A stretch of DNA of 64,000 nt. Source: Pelomonas sp. Root1237. GTDB taxonomy: Bacteria > Pseudomonadota > Gammaproteobacteria > Burkholderiales > Burkholderiaceae_C. Position numbers and translations under genes: made by a program. Below the pieces are notes generated by a model, which made no database searches, was not told where the DNA came from, and was given only the letters and a program-made list of their open reading frames with translations. Every line of letters begins with the position of its first letter. Position 1 is the stretch's first letter. This document shows positions 8,566 through 17,075 of the stretch, piece by piece. The stretch lies in assembly GCF_001425055.1 (NCBI RefSeq), contig NZ_LMDK01000005.1, positions 57,735 through 121,734 on the forward strand, read 5' to 3'.

Positions 8566-9315
8566 GTGCAAATCGAGCTCGCATTGATGTCGGAACAGGG
8601 CGGCCGCGACTACAACGAGGACGCCTGCGGCCACTGGCATTCCGAGCGCTACCTGTGCTGTGTGCTGGCCGATGGCGCTGGCGGCCATGGCGGCGGCGAC
8701 ATCGCGTCCAAGCTCGCCGTCAGCCATGTGCTGCAGGGCTATGCCAGCCTGCCCGCCCACCACCCGCAGGCGCTGGAAGCCCTGCTGGCGGACACCAACC
8801 GCGAGCTGCTCGCCCAGCGCGCCGCCAACCCGCAGCTGCGCAATATGCATTCCACGGTGGTCGTGCTGTCCATCGACCTGCAGGAGCGCACCGCGCTGTG
8901 GGGCCACTGCGGCGACTCGCGCTTCTATGCCTTCCGCGATGGCGTTCTCGCCCAGCGCACGCGCGACCACAGCCTGGTGCAGTCCCTCATCGACGGCGGC
9001 CTGCTTGACGAGGCCGGTGCTCGGGTACATCCCAAGCGCAGCGAGCTCTACTCGGCCCTGGGCACCCAGGGCGAGGATCTGCACATCAGCGTCGCGCCCC
9101 AACCCTGGCCGTTGGAGGGTCGCGAGGCCCTGATGCTGTGCACCGACGGCCTGTGGGAATGGCTGACCGACGACGAGATCGCCATCGCGCTGTCCTTTGC
9201 GGCAGAGCCGCAAGCCTGGCTGAACGACCTCGGCCAGCGCGTGCGGCTGGCCGCGGCCGACAAGCCCAACCACGACAACTTCACCGGCCTGGCCCTCTGG
9301 CTCAAGAATGATTAG
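8566..9315 (+). CDS. pppA: PP2C-family serine/threonine phosphatase of the T6SS
   Basis: The 249-residue enzyme has the metal-binding PP2C motifs: ADGAGGHGGGD near residue 32, WGHCGDSR near 107, MLCTDGLWEW near 190 and NHDNFTG near the C-terminus. It removes phosphate from the FHA switch protein and so counteracts PpkA in the T6SS threonine-phosphorylation pathway. The start chosen is GTG at 8566, preceded by GAAGGAG; upstream ATGs fall inside tagH and encode unrelated residues. Its TAG stop touches the end of palindromic repeat copy B, so transcription may stop there. Confidence 0.9.
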   Translation: MQIELALMSEQGGRDYNEDACGHWHSERYLCCVLADGAGGHGGGDIASKLAVSHVLQGYASLPAHHPQALEALLADTNRELLAQRAANPQLRNMHSTVVVLSIDLQERTALWGHCGDSRFYAFRDGVLAQRTRDHSLVQSLIDGGLLDEAGARVHPKRSELYSALGTQGEDLHISVAPQPWPLEGREALMLCTDGLWEWLTDDEIAIALSFAAEPQAWLNDLGQRVRLAAADKPNHDNFTGLALWLKND

Positions 9316-9455
9316 CCCCTCGCCCAGTCTCGCCGCGCTGAACGCGGGCGCGTCCGGTCGGTCCCCCGCGGGGACGGCGACGCTTGCAGCATTGAGCCGC
9401 AAGCTAGTCGCCAACGCGGGCCGGCTAGGGAGCGGCCCGTCGCTCGGCCCGCAAT
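9316..9455 (-). repeat. Dispersed palindromic intergenic repeat, copy B (inverted)
   Basis: Read on the minus strand, this matches copies A (945-1064) and C (9945-10080) along its whole length: the CGGGCC-type dyad, the CTTGCGGC/GCTGCAAG hairpin with loop TCAAT, the GTCCCC/GGGGAC dyad and the terminal GCGAGGGGC. It fills nearly all the gap between pppA and the PAAR-like gene. It forms an inverted pair with copy C around that gene. Confidence 0.85.
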
Positions 9456-9486
9456 ACTCAGGCCCTATCGCCTAAGGAGAAGCGCC

Positions 9487-9894
9487 ATGCCTCAACATGT
9501 CTGCAAGGGTGCTCAGCTGATATGCACCTTCGGCTCCAAGCCCAGCGCGCTGGAAGTGCTGCCGCTGAACAAGATGAAGACCAGCAACCAGTTTGCGGCC
9601 AACATCATGGACAACAAGCCCATGGTGAACATCCAGCCCTTCGGCCCGTGCAAGAGCATGGCCAACCCGACGGTCGCCGCAGCCACCGCGGCCGCCACGG
9701 CGGCGGCGCAGGGCGTGTTCACGCTGACGCCCATGCCCTGCGTGCCGGTCTTTCCCGCGCCCTGGGTGCCAGGCGCCCCGACCGTCATGCTGGCCAATAT
9801 GCCGGTGCTGAACAACACCTCCAAGCTGATGTGCGCCTATGCCGGCGTCGTCAGCATCGTGTCACCCGGTCAGATGACCGAGATGGTGCCCTGA
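9487..9894 (+). CDS. PAAR-like protein (DUF4280), T6SS spike tip
   Basis: This 135-residue protein shows the DUF4280 pattern: CKGAQLICTFG at the start, ANIMDNKPMVNIQPFGPCKSMANPTVAAAT in the middle, then TPMPCVPVF and GQMTEM at the end, with the conserved cysteines. DUF4280 proteins are PAAR-like cones that sharpen the VgrG spike and may carry effectors; this one has no extension, so it is a bare tip. An AAGGAGA ribosome binding site lies 7 bases before the ATG. A strong terminator follows, and repeat copies B and C flank the gene in opposite orientation. Confidence 0.88.
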   Translation: MPQHVCKGAQLICTFGSKPSALEVLPLNKMKTSNQFAANIMDNKPMVNIQPFGPCKSMANPTVAAATAAATAAAQGVFTLTPMPCVPVFPAPWVPGAPTVMLANMPVLNNTSKLMCAYAGVVSIVSPGQMTEMVP

Positions 9895-9912
9895 ACGGGA
9901 AATCCTAAAGTG

Positions 9913-9944
9913 AAAGCCGCCCTCCACGGGCGGCTTTCTCTTTT
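9913..9944 (+). terminator. Rho-independent terminator after the PAAR-like gene
   Basis: Perfect 10-base stem (AAAGCCGCCC at 9913-9922, GGGCGGCTTT at 9928-9937), loop TCCAC, followed by CTCTTTT. Confidence 0.88.
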
Positions 9945-10080
9945 CGGGCCGAGCGCCGGGCCGCTCCCAAGCCGGCCCGCTGGGCAATGTGCTTGCGGCT
10001 CAATGCCGCAAGCATCGCCGTCCCCTCGGGGGACCGGTTGGGCACGCCCGCGTTCAGCGCGGCGAGACCGGACGAGGGGC
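9945..10080 (+). repeat. Dispersed palindromic intergenic repeat, copy C
   Basis: This is the best-paired copy: a 10-base perfect stem (9990-9999 with 10005-10014, loop TCAAT) and a GTCCCC/GGGGAC hairpin at 10020-10034. The end GACGAGGGGC stops 3 bases short of the convergent OmpA-like stop codon. It matches copy B across the GCCCGCGTTCAGCGCGGCGAGA segment that copy A lacks. Confidence 0.85.
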
Positions 10081-10083
10081 TTC

Positions 10084-10644
10084 TTATTTCCGCCCGATCT
10101 CCACCCGGCGGTTCTCGTCGGCGTTGGGCTTGGCGGGATTCTTCAGGTCCTTGGAGCCCACGCCTTCGATGACCAGCAAGGCCGGATCGGTGCCCTTGCT
10201 GACGAGATAGTCGCGCACCGACTCGGCTCGCTTGATGGACAGGGCCTGATTGGCCTGCGGCGTGCCCGAGGCGTCGGCGTGGCCGATGACGCGCACCTTG
10301 CGGTCGCTGTTCTTCTTGGTCTTGAGCACGTCGGCGAAGACGTCGAGCTGTTTCTTCAGCACAGGCGGCAGTTCGGCCGAGCCCACCTTGAAGGCCGTGG
10401 CCGGCAGCGAGTACTTGATGGCCGGCTTGAAGCCCATGCACTTGAAGCCCGAAGCCTCCAGTTCCTTGCACTTGTCGTCAGGGAACAGGCCTTCGGCGAT
10501 GGACTCTGCCGTGGGCACGGTCTTGCCCAGGTCGACCGCGTCGGCAGCGGACGCCGCTGGAGGGGGAATCTCCGGCGTCTGGGCTGCCGCACTCAGGGTG
10601 AGACCGCACAAGGAAAGGATCAGGAGGGGGCGAAACTTCTTCAT
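10084..10644 (-). CDS. OmpA-family periplasmic/outer-membrane protein in the T6SS locus
   Basis: The 186-residue protein starts with a Sec signal (MKKFRPLLILSLCGLTLSAAAQ, cleavage probably after AAA or AQ). It has a central Cys-containing segment (DDKCKELEASGFKCMG) and a C-terminal OmpA peptidoglycan-binding domain. In that domain VIGHADASGTPQANQALSIKRAESVRDYL and NRRVEIGRK carry the typical Asp and Arg. It lacks a lipobox Cys directly after the signal. It lies opposite to the other T6SS genes and diverges from tssK across a 169-base region with a nested dyad. It probably helps anchor the apparatus to the cell wall. The ATG at 10725 would add a non-signal leader and is less likely. Confidence 0.85.
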   Translation of the reverse strand: MKKFRPLLILSLCGLTLSAAAQTPEIPPPAASAADAVDLGKTVPTAESIAEGLFPDDKCKELEASGFKCMGFKPAIKYSLPATAFKVGSAELPPVLKKQLDVFADVLKTKKNSDRKVRVIGHADASGTPQANQALSIKRAESVRDYLVSKGTDPALLVIEGVGSKDLKNPAKPNADENRRVEIGRK

Positions 10645-10677
10645 GACGGGTACTCGTGTGGCGGAATGAACCGCTGT

Positions 10678-10746
10678 CTGAGTGACCGTCGCTGCCGATT
10701 GGTTCCCGATGGAGCGGGGAACCAAGCGCGCCCCACAGTCACTCAG
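10678..10746. promoter_or_regulatory. Nested inverted repeats in the OmpA-like/tssK divergent region
   Basis: Outer arms CTGAGTGAC (10678-10686) and GTCACTCAG (10738-10746) enclose inner arms TTGGTTCCC (10699-10707) and GGGAACCAA (10717-10725). Both pairs are perfect 9-base inverted repeats between two divergent genes. This is a candidate operator or RNA structure; no regulator is identified. Confidence 0.5.
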
Positions 10747-10813
10747 TGCCTGATCGCAGGCCGCCGTGGCTGCTTACCGTCTGTTTTTCTGCTCCATTGA
10801 GGCGATCCCATCC

Positions 10814-12151
10814 ATGACCTGGCGTGACCGAGTGATCTGGACGGAGGGCATGTTCCTCCAGCCGCAGCACTTCCAGCAGCACGACCGCCACTGGGAGCAC
10901 CAGTGGCGCCAACGCCTGCAGCAGGCCGTGGCCTATGCCTGGGGCTTCGGGGCCCTGAGCCTGGACGAGGCCTCGTTGACACTGGGGAAGGTGGGCCTGG
11001 CTTCGGCACAGGGCCTGCTGCCCGACGGCACGGCCTTCTCCGCCCCGGGCGGCGATGCCGCACCCGCGGCCCTGGACATCCCGGCCGACGCCCGCAATGA
11101 GATCGTCGTGCTGGCCGTCACCCTGCAGCGCCCGGGCGTCGTCGAGACCGATGCCGAACAGGCCGCCGGCGCCATGGGCCCGCGCTTCATGGCCGCCGAG
11201 GTCAATGTCGGCGACAGCAATTCCCAGCTCGACCGCGACGCCGCCTTGCAGATCGGCCGGCTCAACCTGCGCCTGATGCTGCAACGCGATGCTGGTGAGG
11301 GCTACGCCACGTTGGGCGTGGCCCGCGTCGTCGAGCGCCGTGCCGACAACCGCGTCGTGCTGGACCCCAGCTTCGTGCCGCCGCTGCTGCATGCGCCGGC
11401 CCACCCGGTGCTGGACGGTTATGTGCGCGAACTCTGCGGCCTGCTGAACCAGCGCGGTGAAGCGCTTGCCGCCCGCCTGGCCGCTCCCGGCCGCGGCGGT
11501 GTCGGCGAGATCTCGGACTTCCTGCTGCTGGAAGCCGTCAACCGCAACCAGGCCCTGTTCAACCACCTGCGCTCAGTCTCGCTGCTGCACCCGGAGCGGC
11601 TTTACAGCGACTGCCTGACGCTGGCCGGCGACCTCGCCACCTTCCGCGACAGCCGCCGCCCGGCCCAATACGCCGAGTATGTGCACGACGACCTCGCCGC
11701 CACCTTCCGCCCGGTCATCGACGACCTGCGCCAGTCGCTGTCGATGGTGATGGAGCAGACCGCCATCCCCATCGAGCTGCAGGACCGCGCCTACGGCGTG
11801 CGCGTCGCCCTCATCCCCGACGTGCAGCTGCAGCGCAGCGCCACCTTCGTGCTGGCCGTGTCGGCCCAGCTGCCCGGCGACGCACTGCGGGCCCGCTTCC
11901 CCACCCAGGTCAAGATCGGCCCGGTCGAGCGCATCCGCGACCTCGTCAACCTGCAGCTGCCCGGCGTCACGCTGCGCCCGCTGCCGGTGGCGCCGCGCCA
12001 GATCCCCTATCACGCGGGCCACAACTACTTCGAGCTGGAGACCCGCGGCAACGAGCTGTGGAAGCAGCTCGAAAGCTCGGGCGGCCTGGCCATGCACATC
12101 GCCGGCGAGTTCCCCGGCCTTGAGCTGGAGTTCTGGGCCATCCGTGCCTGA
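10814..12151 (+). CDS. tssK: T6SS baseplate protein TssK
   Basis: The 445-residue protein matches TssK, the trimeric baseplate component that connects the baseplate to the TssL/TssM membrane complex. The family opening is clear (VIWTEGMFLQPQHFQQHDR), as are LLEAVNRNQALFNHL in the middle and the C-terminal receptor-binding part (QLPGVTLRPLPVAPRQIPYHAGHNYFEL). The ATG at 10814 gives the standard N-terminus and length; an ATG at 10766 would add 16 unrelated residues. It is first in a tssK-tssL-tssM-tagF run with gaps of 35 bases or less. Confidence 0.95.
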   Translation: MTWRDRVIWTEGMFLQPQHFQQHDRHWEHQWRQRLQQAVAYAWGFGALSLDEASLTLGKVGLASAQGLLPDGTAFSAPGGDAAPAALDIPADARNEIVVLAVTLQRPGVVETDAEQAAGAMGPRFMAAEVNVGDSNSQLDRDAALQIGRLNLRLMLQRDAGEGYATLGVARVVERRADNRVVLDPSFVPPLLHAPAHPVLDGYVRELCGLLNQRGEALAARLAAPGRGGVGEISDFLLLEAVNRNQALFNHLRSVSLLHPERLYSDCLTLAGDLATFRDSRRPAQYAEYVHDDLAATFRPVIDDLRQSLSMVMEQTAIPIELQDRAYGVRVALIPDVQLQRSATFVLAVSAQLPGDALRARFPTQVKIGPVERIRDLVNLQLPGVTLRPLPVAPRQIPYHAGHNYFELETRGNELWKQLESSGGLAMHIAGEFPGLELEFWAIRA

Positions 12152-12186
12152 CCCCCTCTCACCCTGATCCCTGATCGGTCCGCCCC

Positions 12187-13530
12187 ATGAGCGATCCCAA
12201 CAACGACGACCCCTTCGCCGCCTTCGGGCAGGACCGCACCGTCATCAAGCCCAGCGCGGGCCGGGCGGCGACGACGGCGCCCCAGCCACCGGTCCGGCCG
12301 GCCGGGCCCATGGGCGGCGCGCCTGCCGGCATGCCCGCTGGCCCGATGGGCAAAGAAGCGCCGATGGCGCTGGAGGCACTCACCACCGCCAGCCTCAACC
12401 CGCTGGTGGCCGCCGCCATGCCGCTGCTGTCAGCAGCGCCGCGCGTGCGCCACAGCGCCCAGCATCCCAACCCCGCCGGGCTGAAGGAGGCCCTGGCCGA
12501 AGGCATCCGCGCCTTCGAGGCCAAGGCGCGCGCGGAAGGCCTGCCCAATGAGCAGGTCATCGCCGGCCGCTACATCCTGTGCACGCTGCTCGATGAGTCC
12601 GCCGCGAGCACACCCTGGGGCGGCTCGGGCGCCTGGGCCGCGCAGAGCCTCTTGGTGCAATTCCACAACGAGTCCTGGGGGGGTGAGAAGGTCTTCGCGC
12701 TGATGGCCAAGCTGGCCGAGAACGTGCCGGCCAACCGCAACCTGCTGGAGCTGCTCTACGTCTGCCTGGCCTTCGGTTTCGAGGGCCGCTACCGCGTCGT
12801 CGACAACGGCCGCGCCCAGCTCGATGGCGTGCGCGCCCGGCTGGCGCAGATGCTGCGCCAAGGCCTCAATCCCGACCCGGCGCTGTCGCCACGCTGGCAG
12901 GGTGCCGAGCCTGGCGAGGGCGGCCTGCGCCAGAAGCTGCCGCTCTGGGTGATCTGGGCCGCCACGGCCCTGGTGCTGCTGCTCGTCTACGTGGGCTTGC
13001 GCTTCAGCATCAACGGCAACTCGGACGCCGTCTTCGCCACGCTGCGCGGCTTCGACGTCAAGACCGCCGCGGTCGCCGCGCCCACGCCGCCACCCGCAGC
13101 GCCGCGCCTGGCCGGCCTGCTGGACCTCGACGTCAAGGCCGGCCTGGTGCAGGTCAATGACCTGGCCGACCGCTCCATCGTCATCATCAAGGGCGACGGC
13201 CTGTTCAACCCCGGCAGCGCCGAGGTGTCGTCGGAGCTGCGGCCGCTGGTGCTGCGCATCGGCGAGGCGCTGCAGCGCATGAAGGGCCAGGTGCAGATCA
13301 CCGGCCATACCGACAACCAGCCCATCCGCTCGCTGCGCTTCCCGTCCAACTGGCATCTGTCGCAGGCCCGCGCCGAGGCCTTCCGCAACCTGCTGGCCGA
13401 GCGCGTCGAGATCGGCCGGCTGCGTGCCGAAGGGCGAGCCGATGCTGAGGCCGTGGCCGACAACGCCACCCCCGCCGGTCGAGCCAAGAACCGCCGCGTC
13501 GAAGTCACGCTGATGGTGCAGGACCGCTGA
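12187..13530 (+). CDS. tssL: T6SS inner-membrane protein TssL with OmpA-like peptidoglycan-binding domain
   Basis: The 447-residue protein has a Pro/Gly-rich start of about 60 residues, then the cytoplasmic DotU/IcmH hook domain (YILCTLLDESAASTPWG, FHNESWGGEKVF, LLYVCLAFGFEGRYR). One transmembrane helix lies at about residues 251-273 (LPLWVIWAATALVLLLVYVG). A periplasmic OmpA domain occupies about residues 330-445 (VQITGHTDNQPI, NRRVEVTLM). It bridges TssM and the baseplate and, through OmpA, holds the complex on peptidoglycan: the extended form of TssL. tssM starts 3 bases downstream. Confidence 0.95.
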   Translation: MSDPNNDDPFAAFGQDRTVIKPSAGRAATTAPQPPVRPAGPMGGAPAGMPAGPMGKEAPMALEALTTASLNPLVAAAMPLLSAAPRVRHSAQHPNPAGLKEALAEGIRAFEAKARAEGLPNEQVIAGRYILCTLLDESAASTPWGGSGAWAAQSLLVQFHNESWGGEKVFALMAKLAENVPANRNLLELLYVCLAFGFEGRYRVVDNGRAQLDGVRARLAQMLRQGLNPDPALSPRWQGAEPGEGGLRQKLPLWVIWAATALVLLLVYVGLRFSINGNSDAVFATLRGFDVKTAAVAAPTPPPAAPRLAGLLDLDVKAGLVQVNDLADRSIVIIKGDGLFNPGSAEVSSELRPLVLRIGEALQRMKGQVQITGHTDNQPIRSLRFPSNWHLSQARAEAFRNLLAERVEIGRLRAEGRADAEAVADNATPAGRAKNRRVEVTLMVQDR

Positions 13531-13532
13531 TC

Positions 13533-16500
13533 ATGAAAAAAGTCCTGTCCTTCCTGTTCCACCCCGTCACGCTCGGCGTGTTCGGCCTGCTTGTCATCTC
13601 GGCCCTGGTCTGGTGGGTCGGCCCACTGATCGCTTTCGGCGAGCACCGGCCGCTGGACACCAGCTTCTCGCGCTGGATTGCCCTGGCCATCGTCTGGCTG
13701 CTGGGCGGCCTGCGCCTGGTGTGGACGCAGATGCGCCGCCGCCGCATCAACGCCGCCCTCGTCAAGGGCATGGGCTCCGGGCCTTCGGCTGCAGCCAAGG
13801 AAGAGGTGGTGCTGCAGGAGCGCTTCACGCAGGCGCTGGGCCTGCTGAAGAAGGCGCCGGGCGCCAAGAAGGGCCTGTTCGGCGGCAGCTCGCTGTATGA
13901 CCTGCCCTGGTACATCTTTGTCGGCGCACCGGGCTCGGGCAAGACGACGGCGCTGCTGAATGCAGGCCTGAACTTCCCGCTGACCGAGAAGCTAGGCCAG
14001 GCCAGCGTGCGCGGCGTGGGTGGCACCCGCAACTGCGAGTGGTGGTTCAGCGACGAGGCCGTTCTCATCGACACGGCCGGCCGCTACGCGACGCAGGACT
14101 CCGACAAGGAGACCGATGCCGCGGCCTGGAACACATTCCTCGACCTGCTGCGCAAGGCACGGCCCCGCCGACCCATCAATGGCGTGTTGCTGACCATCAG
14201 CGTGCAGGACTTATTGGCCTTGCCGCCCGACCAGCGCAAGGAGCAGGCCTCGCGCGTGCGCGGCCGCATGCAGGAGCTGCAGCAGCGCCTGGGCGTGCGC
14301 GCACCGGTCTACGTGATGGTCACCAAGTGCGACCTGCTGGCCGGCTTCAACGAGACCTTCGGCCCCATGGGCAAGGAGGAGCGAGACCAGGTCTTCGGCT
14401 TCAGCTTTCCCGTCTCGATGGCCCCTGGCGAGGAGACGCTGGCCAACTTTGGCAGCGAGTTCGCGTCGCTGGAGAAGCGCCTGCGCGAGCGCCTCATCGA
14501 ACGCATGGAAGCCGAGAGCGACACCCTCAAGCGCGCCACGCTGTTCGCCTTCCCGCAGCAGTTCGGCGGGCTCAAGGGCTTGCTGGGCGGCTACCTGGAG
14601 ACCGTCTTCGGCGGCAGCGGTGCGCTCGACGAAGCCCCGCGCCTGCGCGGCGTCTACTTCACCAGCGGCACTCAGGAAGGCACGCCCATCGACCGCGTGC
14701 TCGGCGCGCTGGCCCGCACCTTCGGCGTCGAGCGCCGCCTGACGCCACCCGCCGCAGCCAAGGGCCGCAGCTATTTCCTGAACCACCTGCTGCGCAAGGT
14801 GGTGTTCGTCGAGCAAGGCCTGGTGGGCCAGAACGCCCAGGTCGAGCGCCGCAGTGCGCGCCTGCGACTGGCCGGCCTGGCGACCCTGGGCCTCGTCACG
14901 CTGACGTTGCTGGTGGGCTGGGGCTTCAGCTACTTCGGCAACCAGCGCTACATCACCGACATCGAGGCCAAGCTGCCGGCCCTGCAGGACACCATCAAGG
15001 CCCTGCCGCCCACCAGCGGCAGCGACCCCTCGGCCCTGCCCGAGGCCCTGGCCGCCATCCGCGACGCGGCCCAGCCGCCCGGCTTCGCGCTGAATGACCC
15101 GCCGCTTCGCCTGGGCTTCGGCCTCTTCCAGGGCGACAAGCTCGACGCCGGTGCCCAGGTCTCCTACCACCGCCTGCTGCAGCGCGGCCTGGCACCGCGC
15201 GTCGCGGCCCGGTTGGAGGAAAGGTTGCGCACAGCCAACCGCGACAACCTCGAGTTCGCCTACGAGTCGCTGAAGGCCTATCTGATGCTCTACACGCCCG
15301 AGCATCTGGACGCACCGGGCCTGCAGGCCTGGGTGGGCCTGGACTGGGACGCCAACCTCGAAGGCAGCCTCGGCGCCGAGAAGGTGGCGCTCTTGAAGAA
15401 CCACCTCGACGCCCTGCTGTCGCGCGGCGCCTTCGAAGTGGCCCAGCCCATGGACAAGACGCTGGTATCCAGCGTGCGCGAGATGCTGGGCGCCTACCCG
15501 CTGGAGTACCGCATCTTCAGCCGCCTGCGCCGCGCCCAGATCGACGGCGACCTGCCGCCCTTCACGGTGGCGGCCGCGGCCGGCCCGCAGAGCCCTAACG
15601 TCTTCGTGCGTGCCAGCGGCCAGCCGCTGACCCAGGGCATCCCGGGCATGTTCACCAAGGACGGCTACAAGAAGGCCTTCCAGACCTCGGTGGACAAGAC
15701 GGCCAAGCAGCTCGCCGACGAGGAGGCCTGGGTGCTGGGCACCAACGCCGCCACGGCCAAGCGGCAGGCGGCCGACAAAACGCTGGTGGAGCGCGTGCGC
15801 CGCCTCTACCTGGAGGAGTACGTCAAGGTCTGGGACGCCTACCTGGCCGACGTGCGCCTCGTGAAGCTCAACGGCCTGGACCGCGGCATTGCCGTGTCGC
15901 GCCTGGTGTCGGCGGTGGATTCGCCGCTGGCCGCCTTCCTGCGCGCCGCGTCCAGGGAGACGACGCTGATCGACCCGGTCAGCAACGACAACACCATCAA
16001 CAAGGAGCTGAACAAGCGCGCCGACGACGCCGTCTTCGCCAAGGGCGGCGAACTGGCCCGCCTGGCCGGAAACCAGGCCAAGGCGCCGACGTCCATATCG
16101 CGCGACGGCCCGCTGGAGAAGATCGTCGATGATCATTTCGCCGCGCTGCGCCGCCTGGTGACCGGCACGCCGCCGCCGCTGGACGATGTGATGAAGATGT
16201 TCAACGAGGTCTATGTGCAGCTCAGCGCCGTGCAGGAAGCCTTGAAGAGCAAATCGCCGCCGCCCGCGGGGGGTGGTGGCGGCAAGCTCAAGGCCGCTGC
16301 CGGCCAACAGCCCGAGCCGCTGCGCGGTGCGCTGGAGACGCTGGCCGAAGCCGCCGACAACCAGAGCCGCCTGGTGGAGCGCCAGAGCCTGACCGGCGAA
16401 CTGCAACCGGTCAGCGAGTTCTGCTCGCGCGCCATCGCCGGCCGCTACCCCGTCGCGCAAGGTTCCAAGGTCGACGTGCTGCCGGAAGACTTCGGCCAGT

Positions 16501-17075
16501 TCTTTGCCCCCGGCGGCATGATGGATGACTTCTTCACGCGCAAGCTCAGCCCCCTCGTCGACGTCGGCACCAACCCCTGGAGCTTCCGGCCCACGGGTGA
16601 TGGAGCGAAGCCGGTCTCGCCGGCCGCCCTGGCCGACTTCCAGCGCGCCACCCGCGTGCGCGAGGTCTTCTTCCGAGGCGGCGGCAAGTCGCCGGCCTTC
16701 CGCGTCGACGTGCGCGTGCTGGAGCTCAATGACGGCCTGAAGGAGCTGACGCTGGATATCGACGGTCAGGTCAGCAAATTCACCGCCGGCAGCAACCAGG
16801 CGGTCAGCCTGCAATGGCCGGGCGCGCGCCTGAGTTCGCAGATCAAGCTCAGCGGCCAGCCGGGCGGCACGCCGGTCACCTTCGACGGCCCCTGGGCGCT
16901 GTTCCGCCTCTTCGACCGCTTCGAGGTGCAGGGCTCGCCGCAACAGCCCGAGCGCTTCGTCGTCGTCATCAACCTCGATGGCCACCGCGCCCGGCTGGAG
17001 GTCACGGCCAGCAGCGTCTTCAATCCGTTCCGGCTGCGCGAGCTGCAGCAGTTCCGCTGCCCGGGGGCGTTGTGA
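13533..17075 (+). CDS. tssM: T6SS membrane core protein TssM (IcmF)
   Basis: This 1180-residue protein is of typical TssM length. Two N-terminal transmembrane segments (about residues 5-30 and 43-64) precede a cytoplasmic NTPase-like domain with an intact Walker A, GAPGSGKT (residues 131-138), and VLIDTAGRY. A third transmembrane helix lies near residues 445-470 (LATLGLVTLTLLVGWGF). A long periplasmic part ends in the conserved TssM C-terminal domain (GPWALFRLFDRF near the end). With TssL and the lipoprotein TssJ it forms the trans-envelope channel; no tssJ is visible in the window. Its TGA overlaps the GTG of tagF. Confidence 0.95.
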   Translation: MKKVLSFLFHPVTLGVFGLLVISALVWWVGPLIAFGEHRPLDTSFSRWIALAIVWLLGGLRLVWTQMRRRRINAALVKGMGSGPSAAAKEEVVLQERFTQALGLLKKAPGAKKGLFGGSSLYDLPWYIFVGAPGSGKTTALLNAGLNFPLTEKLGQASVRGVGGTRNCEWWFSDEAVLIDTAGRYATQDSDKETDAAAWNTFLDLLRKARPRRPINGVLLTISVQDLLALPPDQRKEQASRVRGRMQELQQRLGVRAPVYVMVTKCDLLAGFNETFGPMGKEERDQVFGFSFPVSMAPGEETLANFGSEFASLEKRLRERLIERMEAESDTLKRATLFAFPQQFGGLKGLLGGYLETVFGGSGALDEAPRLRGVYFTSGTQEGTPIDRVLGALARTFGVERRLTPPAAAKGRSYFLNHLLRKVVFVEQGLVGQNAQVERRSARLRLAGLATLGLVTLTLLVGWGFSYFGNQRYITDIEAKLPALQDTIKALPPTSGSDPSALPEALAAIRDAAQPPGFALNDPPLRLGFGLFQGDKLDAGAQVSYHRLLQRGLAPRVAARLEERLRTANRDNLEFAYESLKAYLMLYTPEHLDAPGLQAWVGLDWDANLEGSLGAEKVALLKNHLDALLSRGAFEVAQPMDKTLVSSVREMLGAYPLEYRIFSRLRRAQIDGDLPPFTVAAAAGPQSPNVFVRASGQPLTQGIPGMFTKDGYKKAFQTSVDKTAKQLADEEAWVLGTNAATAKRQAADKTLVERVRRLYLEEYVKVWDAYLADVRLVKLNGLDRGIAVSRLVSAVDSPLAAFLRAASRETTLIDPVSNDNTINKELNKRADDAVFAKGGELARLAGNQAKAPTSISRDGPLEKIVDDHFAALRRLVTGTPPPLDDVMKMFNEVYVQLSAVQEALKSKSPPPAGGGGGKLKAAAGQQPEPLRGALETLAEAADNQSRLVERQSLTGELQPVSEFCSRAIAGRYPVAQGSKVDVLPEDFGQFFAPGGMMDDFFTRKLSPLVDVGTNPWSFRPTGDGAKPVSPAALADFQRATRVREVFFRGGGKSPAFRVDVRVLELNDGLKELTLDIDGQVSKFTAGSNQAVSLQWPGARLSSQIKLSGQPGGTPVTFDGPWALFRLFDRFEVQGSPQQPERFVVVINLDGHRARLEVTASSVFNPFRLRELQQFRCPGAL

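Noticed and set aside
10084..10644. OmpA-like gene as the T6SS lipoprotein TssJ
   Set aside because: No lipobox Cys follows the signal and the C-terminal domain is a peptidoglycan-binding OmpA domain, not the TssJ beta-sandwich.
14211..16985. 924-codon open frame antisense to tssM
   Set aside because: Same mirror effect; composition Arg/Gln/Ala/His-rich with no motif, while tssM is intact.
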